Source: Bromus sterilis
Lineage: Eukaryota; Streptophyta; Magnoliopsida; Poales; Poaceae
Reading direction: 5' to 3'
Length of the DNA: 64,000 nucleotides
Assembly: GCA_950022295.1 (NCBI GenBank)
Contig: OX465598.1
Location: forward strand, 174,734,001-174,798,000
The notes under the pieces are model-generated. The model made no database searches. It was not told the DNA's origin and worked only from the letters and a program-made list of their open reading frames with translations. How positions within the stretch are numbered: position 1 is the stretch's first letter; every line of letters begins with the position of its first letter. Positions 56,905 to 64,000 of the stretch are shown one piece after another. Position numbers and translations under genes: made by a program.

Positions 56905-57886
56905 ATGGACTCGTGTGCGCCTCTCATCTCAACTCTATGTAGTCGTAGTACAGGATAGCCAAGTAAAAGCTTTCTACATTACAACCCCACTTGCCTTTAC
57001 CTTGATACCTGAGCATGAGTAGTATAGTTCTGACGTAAGTCTTGATGAGTACGACTTTGTACTCACGTTTGCTTATTCTATGTTTTAGAGACGAGAACAC
57101 TGAACCTGATGGTGGCCTCCCCCTCAAGCTCGACGTCGACGAAGTAATGTAGTCCCAGACAATAGCCTGGTCCCTCTGGAGGGTCGTTGTGTTTTCTTAA
57201 AGGCTTCTTAAGCCATTTGTTAACCTTGTCTTTACTAAGACATAATTTGCTTCCGTTGTTGTATGATGTAATGTTGGGTCATAGTTATGTGATCTCTGCT
57301 TGTAACACTACTATATCTGCTTTGTTTAGCAGATGAAATAAAACTATGAGTTTGTGGAGTTCATGTTGTATTACCTGTTGTTTACACTAGACATGTATGC
57401 TGCCTGTATGATTATAACGTGCACGTCATAGTGTGGGATTCGATAGCTTAGTTGAGTTCTTGCCGGCGGTCTTTAATACACCAAGTGGCCCTTAGATGTG
57501 CGCAACTTGGGGCATCGCGATGCGATTTCTCGTGACTCTATCACGTGGCCCAATTTGTGGTATGATCGAGCCCGCCCGAGACCCCGACTAAGTGATCGGG
57601 CCGGAGTCTTTTTATGTAAGTGTTATGATTAAATCGATAATATGGTTGAGGTGACTTGTCTATGAGTATGGGAGTTCACCACACATAATCATTTATACTT
57701 GTGAGCGGACGATGATGACCCATCTCAGTTGATCATCCGGCCTGGATGGGATGCCCCTCACGTTCGATGCTTTCCGAGAGTGTTATGTGCTTGGCCTTGT
57801 CTTCTTAGGCAAGTGGGTACGGCTCTCGACTCCTCATATGATTGATTTGTAACAGGAATTACATACGCAAACCCCGGGTCCCGACA
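56905..57886 (+). repeat. LTR fragment of the A' subfamily
   Basis: The distal 980 bases of a family A LTR, from ggactcgtgtgcgcc to ccgggtcccgaca. It ends with gtaacaggaattacatacg as in A', not as in the neighbouring A copies, so it derives from a third element. Confidence 0.85.
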
Positions 57887-58445
57887 TGGAACATGGTATA
57901 ATTGAATTGCAACAGGACTTGACTAATCAAGAACATCCAAGCCGCATTCTCGATCAGTCTGAACGCAAAACCCGCAAGAAGACAACCAATTTCCTCAAAG
58001 TTCAGTGGTAAAATCATTCTGAGGAGGAAGTCGCTTGGGAACGCGAAGATCGTCTTCGTGAGGAATACCCCGATCTTTTCCCCTCTACTCCTTAGATTCT
58101 CGGGATGAGAATTCTTGTAGTGGGGGAGATTTGTAACACCCTCAGTGTCAGGCATCTGTAAAACTTTTGTTAATATAATCTCTGTGATTAGCAAGCCTCT
58201 AATCACCTTTGATCATGCCTTGTTCATCTTTGAATTCAAACAAACCCAAAATACCTTTTTGGTTGCTGTTAAAAAAATGTGGAAATTAAACATTGTCCAA
58301 AAATTATGAAACCACTTTTATAAAATCACTAATATTCATTGGACCATTGTAAACCAACTTTGCGTATTTTATCAAGCCATAAAATAAATCAAACAATTCA
58401 AACAATAGCAAACCAGTGGCATTTAATCCATTTTGAATAATACAG
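57887..58445 (+). mobile_element. fragment of another chromovirus (K): integrase end and LTR start
   Basis: 57887-58131 reads an integrase/chromodomain tail (QSERKTRKKTTNFLKVQW, then EEEVAWEREDRLREEYPDLF) with a stop inside. A polypurine tract follows (tagtgggggagatt), then an LTR start tgtaacaccctcagtgtc at 58132. The LTR continues for about 310 bases and breaks at 58445. A different family from A, with a TGTAACACCC terminus. Confidence 0.75.
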
Positions 58446-60698
58446 ATTCTGCAAAAGGCATTGCTGTGAATCCCGAGAGAATTCAGGCCGTCCTTGACTG
58501 GGCTCCACTTGAATCGGTTAAGCAAGTTAGGAGTTTTCTTGGCTAAGCAAGCTATTGCCGCCGCTTTTTCGAGAAATTTTCTAAAGTTGCAAAGCCTCTA
58601 ACTGAACTCCTCGAGAAGGATAAGAAATTTCAATGGACTCCCAAGTGCGAGGAAAGTTTTCAAGAGCTAAAAAGAAGATTGACTTCTGCACCCGTACTTG
58701 AGCCTCCAGACAATAAAAAGGATTTCGAGATCTTTTCTGACGCCTCACGGCAAGGGTTAGGATGCATACTTATGCAAGATAGACATGTGGTAGCCTATGC
58801 TTCACGCCATTTGCGTCCACATGAAGAGAACTATCCTACCCATGATCTTGAACTCGCTGCCGTAGTTCATGCCCTAACAACTTGGCGACATTACCTCCTT
58901 GGTGATCGTTGTGAGATCTATTCCGACCACCAAAGCCTCAAATACATATTCACCCAGTCAGATCTTAATCTCTGGTAAAGACGCTGGATTGAGTTGATAA
59001 AAGATTATGACTTAGGAATTTCTTACACCCCAGGCACAACCAATGTCCTGGCTGATGCACTAACTCGTAAGTCGTATTGTGACAACCTCATGTTACAACA
59101 GTATCAACCACTTCTTCATGAGGAATTTTGAAAGCTCAATCTTGAGATTGTTCCTCATGGCTATCTTTCTACCTTGGTGGCGAAACCAACTCTTGAGGCG
59201 TGCACAAGGTGTTCGCCGGATCAAGAAGAACATTGCTAGCGGAGTTGCTAAATGTTCCTCCATAGATAGAAAAGGAACAGTATTCTTTGGAAATCATTTG
59301 GTAGTACCTAAGAATAGGGAACTAAGGCAACTCATCCTCGAAGAAGCCAATGACACACCCCTATCGATTCATCCTGGTAGCACAAAAATGTACCGAGATC
59401 TACGCCAGAGATTTTGGTGGACTAAGATGAAGAGAGACATTGCTCGATTTGTTGCCGAATGTGTTGTTTGTCGTCGCATTAAGGCAGAACACCAAAGACC
59501 TGCTGGTACACTTCAACCTTTTCCTATTCCAGAGTGGAAATGGAACAAAGTCAGTATGGATTTCATCACTGGCTTTCCAAAAACCCAGAAAGGAAATGAT
59601 GCCATCTTCGTTGTGGTGGAAAGAATGTCCAAAGTTGCACACTTCATTCCAGTTCGCGAGTCTATAACTGCTAGCCAGTTAGCGGACTTGTATGTCTCTA
59701 GAATTGTGTCTCTTCACGGAGTTCCTTTGGAAATCAATTCTGATCGTGGTAGCCTTTTCACCTCTAGATTTTGGGGAAGCTTTCAGAATGCTATGGGAAC
59801 TCATCTCTCCTTTAGTACAGCTTTCCATCCTCAGTCTAGCAGTCAAGTTGAAAGGGTTAACCAAATTCTCGAAGACATGCTCAGAGCTTGTGTTATCTCA
59901 TTCGGAAAGAATTGGGAGAAGTCTCTTCCATTTGCCGAATTTTCTTATAACAATAGTTTCCAATCTAGTCTGAACATGGCGCCTTTTGAACTCCTCTATG
60001 GACGACGATGTCGAACACTCCTAAACTGGTCAGAAACCGGTGAAAGACAATTCTTTGGACCGGATATGATCAAGGAAGCAGAAGAGCAAGTTCGGATTGT
60101 TTGTGATCAATTGAAAGCCGCTCAGTATCGTCAGAAAAGCTACTATGATCGCCATCATCGGAAAGAGAGCTACAATCTGGATGAGAAGGCTTACCTTCGG
60201 GTTACTCCTCTGAAGGGAACCCAACATTTCGATGTCAAAGGCAAGTTGGCCCCATGTTACATCGGACCTTTCCGCATTCTTGCTAAACGTGGAGAAGTTG
60301 CCTACCAATTTGAACTACCCCCGCACCTTTCCCGAGTACATGATGTATTCCATGTGTCACAACTCAGGCGTTGCTTCAAGGACCCCATCCGCGAAGTCAA
60401 CCAAGAAACTCTTGATCTCCAAGATGACCTTTCTTATCGAGAGTACCCCGTTCGTATTCTTGATTCAGCAGAGCGTGTCACTCGTCATCAGAATATTAAG
60501 TTTTTGAAAGTGAAATGGTCACACCACTCTGAGAAAGAAGTTACATGGGAAAGAGAAGACCGCCTACGTTCCGAGTACCACTCCTTCCTCCCACAGACTT
60601 CTGAATCTCAGGACGAGATTCTTTTGAGTGGGGGCGAGTTGTCACAACCCCAAGTTAGGTATGTGCTAGGGTTAGAAAGTAACATTGCATCATGTTAG
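58446..60698 (+). pseudogene. pol: A3 pol: RNase H and full integrase
   Basis: Starts at ttctgcaaaagg, the RT/RNase H border. The RNase H (FEIFSDASRQGLGC, THDLELAAVV) is cut by stops at about 58540, 58976 and 59127 and by a deletion of about 23 bases near 59195. From there the integrase is one open frame of about 480 codons. The zinc finger has Asn for its first His (EAN instead of EAH). The catalytic residues Asp (59559), Asp (59742) and Glu (59850) are intact with 35 residues between the last two. There is a chromodomain-like end (IKFLKVKW, VTWEREDRLRSEY). The frame runs through the polypurine tract (60625-60639) and stops at 60696, inside the LTR. Confidence 0.9.
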
Positions 60699-63600
60699 AA
60701 ATTTCAAAAGAAATAAAAATGGGAGAGAGAACATCCCCCAGATGAATTTAATTCAAATGGCCAGATAAAAAGTTGCTCCAGAAATTCCTTTTGCATTTTT
60801 GAAAAGTCCCATAAATGAGTGGGATCACATATAAAGTGATTTGGATTCAAACCCTTGCTCATAGATTTTTCAAATTTTCAAAGAGGAGCATGGATTTAAA
60901 TTTAAACCCCTATTTGAATTAAAGTTCAATTCAATTGAATTTTAAAAGTGTTCAAATTTTATAAGTGGCTAGCTCTCTATTTTATGAGGCCATATAAAAT
61001 AATTTGGGTATTTATAAAAATACCTTGCTATTTTATTTAGCTAGGTCAAACAAATTACACAATTGAATAAAAGAAAAAGAAATTCAGAGACTTACCCGAA
61101 GAGGCCCAGCTAGCCAAGCCAGGTCCAGCCCAGCAGCCTTTTCCCCTGTCATCTTCCTCCCCGCGCCCCCAAGGTGCTCGGTGGAAAGCCACCGACGCCA
61201 CCGCGACGCCCCACAATCCTCTAGGTGCCCCCCAACCCCGAGCCAGCTACCCGTAGATGGTCTCAGCGGTCAAAACGATGGCCGGAATCGTCCTCCCGTT
61301 TAGCGCGGCGGCGTCTGGTGACGCCGGCGTTGAGGAGTCGGCAGCCCGTGACGTGGTCGTGCTTAATTAAGCACTAACCCCGCCCCTATGACACTGACTT
61401 GTGGGCCCAGGGCCCCCCTAATCCCCTGGTTAGTTTCAAACTAACCGGGCTTATCAACCCCCCACTGACATGCTGGCCCCACCAGTCAGCCCCCCCCCCA
61501 CGTCAGCATGACGCAACAGTGACGCAATAAGTGATTTTCCAAATTAAAAGAAATCCAGAAAATTCCAGAAAATGCAATAAACTTTGGAAATTCATAGAAA
61601 ATTCATACTAACTCCCAATTGGACAAATAATATGTCTAAAATTATCAGAGAAATACAAGGATTGTGAATATGCAACTTGTTTCTATGTTTGACCATTTTA
61701 AAATGGGTCAAAAGTAGCAAACATGCATATGGCATTAATTTGAATTCAAATTTGGAGTGAATTTGCAAATGACTTTGCATTCCACTTCTTTTAAATGGAA
61801 TTGTACCCACATGGTGACCATGAACATCACATTACAATATTGATCATGTGCTTGAGCATTGCAATTATATTTATTCCTTGTTTGATTGTTTGCTCGATAG
61901 AAGTGCAACTGGAATCGGAGGCCACCCCCTTCGTTGAAGATGCTATTACCGAATCTCGTCAGCAAGGCAAGCAAACCCCCATTGATCATGTCGATAAAAA
62001 CCCATATCCCTCTCAGTCTCGCTTATGCATGAAATAGGATGATCACCGTATTATCGTTTCTACCGCAGAGTTGAACCCAATCTTTTGCATGACCTATCTT
62101 TTTGTCACAGTAGTAAGCAAACCACAGTCCTAGCCAATGTAGGAGTTGGTTGATATCATGTGACCCATGCAACTGTTACTGCTTATTGCATTCTTAGAGT
62201 GATACAATGTTGGTACTGTGATGTGAGTCGGGATGGTAGAAATCATGTTGATGATGGTGGAAATGTGTTGGTGAATCTACCCTAATACAAGGTGAATGAT
62301 GAGAGGCTGTGTAGGAGTACATAGTGGGTTGTCTCATTGAACACCGCCTTAAGTCCGAGTTCTTGTGTGATGATCCAAGAAGAAGAGTGCAACCACACAT
62401 TGAGCTCACTGACCCCTCTCATCCTAGTACCTCACCCCGTTCAGACCCTAGAAGTCGCAGTAGTTCGGAGTTCTGGTAGGACTGTGGCACGGTTTGCGAA
62501 GTGGATGAACGGCTTTTCAAGACCGGCTTGGGACCCTGCACACATCGTTTGAGGCTGTACTGGAACCTCGGCCGGACTTCCATACGGATCCGCCTTAGAC
62601 AGGCGACTCTCTGGACTAGAACGGAGCTGTGGGCGAAGAGTTGTGGTGGCATCCTCGCTGTCAGCTCTTGAACGGTGACACGCAAAAGGCGGTAAGTGAT
62701 GACAAGTGTGTGTAGTAGTACACCCCTGCAGGGTTAAAAAAACTATTCGAATAGTCGCGTCCGCGGTTAAGGACTGCTTGGAAAGCATAGCTTGATTATT
62801 AGACAACTTCAATGGATACTTATAAAACTTGCCAAGATAAGCGTGAGTGCTATGGCGTGCTTTCTCGTGTGGAAGTCGAGGAAGGCAACATAGTGGTGTA
62901 ATTGCTTGGAGACATGTAGTGGACTCATGTACGCTTCTTACCTCAAGTCTGGTACTCGTAGTTCAGGACTATCCAAGTCAAAGCTGGCACTTCTGCATTG
63001 AACCCCACCTCCCCTTTACCATTATACATGTGCATGAGTAGTATAGCTCGTACGTAGGTCTTGCTGAGTACGACTTTGTACTCACGTTTGCTTATTCTAT
63101 GTTTTAGATGAACCCCCCTGACCCCGAAGGTGGATTCTTCCTGGAGCTCGACGACTGATCAAGCTAGTGTAGTCCTAGTCAGACGACTGGTCCCTCGTGG
63201 AAGGGCTTGTTTATAGATAAAGCTTCTCTAAGCCATTTGTTAAACTTTTCTGTACTCAGACCTACTTTTCTTCCGCATGTTTGATGTAATGTTGGATCAC
63301 AGACGTGTGATCTCTGTGTGCACTCTGTAAGAGTTATCAATAAAATTGTAAACTTTGTAGAGAATTGCAATGATACCTGCTGTTCATACTAGACATGTGT
63401 GTTGCGTGTATGATTATATCATGCATGTCCTAGTATGAGTTTTCGAGACCTTAGTTGTGATCTGGCTGGCGGTCTTTTATACACCAAGTGGCCCTTAGAT
63501 GTGCGCAGCTTGGGGCATCGCGATGCGATTGCTCGTGACCCTATCACGTGCACACTTTGAGGTATGATCGAGCCCGCCCTAGACTCCGACTAAGTGATCG

Positions 63601-63886
63601 GGCTGGAGTAAGTCTATGTAAGGGTTATAATACAATCGATAGTATGGTTGAGGCGACTTGTCTATGAGTATGAGAGTTCACCACCCATATCATTTAGACT
63701 TGTGTGCGGACGATGAGGACCCATTTCAGTTGATCATCCGGCCTGGATGGTATGTCCTCACGATCGATGCTTTCCGAGAATGTTCTGTGCTTGGCCTTGT
63801 CTTCTTAGACAAGTGGGTATGGTTCTCGGCTCTCCATATGATTGTGTTGTAGCGAGTCTTGCATACGCTAACCCCGGGTCTTGACA
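60640..63886 (+). repeat. 3' LTR of A3
   Basis: 3247 bases, TGTCACAACCCC to gggtcttgaca. It is very similar to 48524-52409 but lacks about 0.65 kb of the GC-rich leader (join at about 61244; missing part corresponds to about 49128-49775). It is followed by ataag and the same Athila flank as the 48524 copy. Confidence 0.92.
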
Positions 63887-64000
63887 ATAAGAGACATTTT
63901 TATACTTTGGTAAAGTTCCCTCCTTTCTAATCTTACTTATGTAATAATTTGGAGTGAATTTTCAAATGACTTTGCATTCCACTTCTTTTAAATGGAATTG
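63887..64000. other. copy of the element C flank joined to LTR interior
   Basis: 63887-63945 equals 52410-52468 (element C leader on the minus strand, including TSD ataag). 63946-64000 equals 50281-50335 (LTR interior). The join shares aat microhomology. The window ends here. Confidence 0.85.

Larger units (their letters stand above)
52886..63886 (+). mobile_element. rearranged family A chromovirus copies (A2, A3)
   Basis: A mosaic of one or more plus-strand Tekay-like chromoviruses. It comprises a 5' LTR stump (52886-53137), primer site, gag-pol to the integrase zinc finger (53578-56880), a filler and an A'-type LTR piece (56905-57886), a fragment of another chromovirus (57887-58445), a second pol piece starting at the RT/RNase H border (58446-60639), and a 3' LTR (60640-63886). 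The RNase H region is present twice, so at least two copies contributed. Confidence 0.8.
50281..63945 (+). repeat. tandem duplication unit, period 13,665 bases
   Basis: Bases 63946-64000 are identical to 50281-50335, including gaattttcaaatg, where the 60640 LTR copy has gaatttgcaaatg. Immediately before, 63887-63945 is identical to 52410-52468, the right flank of the solo LTR including its TSD. One unit would therefore run from 50281 to 63945, with the next starting at 63946. Only 55 bases of the next unit are inside the window. Confidence 0.6.

Overview
This window looks like intergenic DNA from a large grass genome, most likely Triticeae (wheat, Aegilops, barley or rye relatives). The evidence is wall-to-wall Ty3/gypsy LTR retrotransposons nested inside one another. 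They include long-LTR Tekay-type chromoviruses, Athila-type elements whose LTRs begin TGATACGTCC and whose tRNA-Asp-like primer site reads TGGCGCCGTTGCCGGGGA, and Tat-type elements. No ordinary intact host gene, rRNA, tRNA or CRISPR array is visible. I name lineages from protein motifs, LTR ends, primer sites and target-site duplications (TSDs). Catalogue family names would need a repeat-library search. Letters A to K are used here as local element names.

Layout, left half (1-36049). The frame is one Tat-like element on the minus strand (F). Its 5' LTR is 35548-36049, with gag/protease/RT remnants at 33305-35304, RT end, RNase H and integrase at 16419-18445, and integrase C-terminus at 8472-8875. 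It is split by a Tekay-like element A' (8876-16418, TSD gccgc) and by an Athila-like element B (18446-33299, TSD ggatg). B itself contains pieces of two further elements, E and D. Between F's integrase and its unseen 3' LTR lies a plus-strand, antisense reading frame encoding a plant B3-type DNA-binding domain (1230-7087). It is broken by an Athila-type solo LTR (TSD gtggg/gcggg), which is itself broken by a Tekay-like solo LTR (2903-6510, TSD attat). This antisense B3 cargo is the most unusual content of the window.

Layout, middle (36050-48523). F sits in a probable CACTA end fragment. Next come an Athila gag-protease relic (36559-38035), a LINE 3' end (38036-38716), an LTR fragment H, and a second Tat-like RT (39561-40247). 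That RT is interrupted by a minus-strand Athila-like element C (40248-52885). C carries a solo LTR of the D family (44477-47269, TSD atatt) and a solo LTR of the Tekay-like A family (48524-52409, TSD ataag). B and C show no gag or pol, but both carry a leader reading frame with a zinc-knuckle-like motif.

Layout, right (48524-64000). Copies of family A dominate: a solo LTR, a truncated element with gag-pol, rearranged LTR pieces, a second pol copy with a long open integrase, and a 3' LTR. The downstream flank of the solo LTR (52410-52468) recurs exactly after the second LTR (63887-63945). The sequence then jumps back to the LTR interior at 50281. This implies a tandem duplication with a 13,665-base period, or an assembly artefact of the same shape.

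Nearly every coding region is a relic. Most of the nonsense changes that can be compared between copies are C-to-T type, as expected for old methylated transposons.
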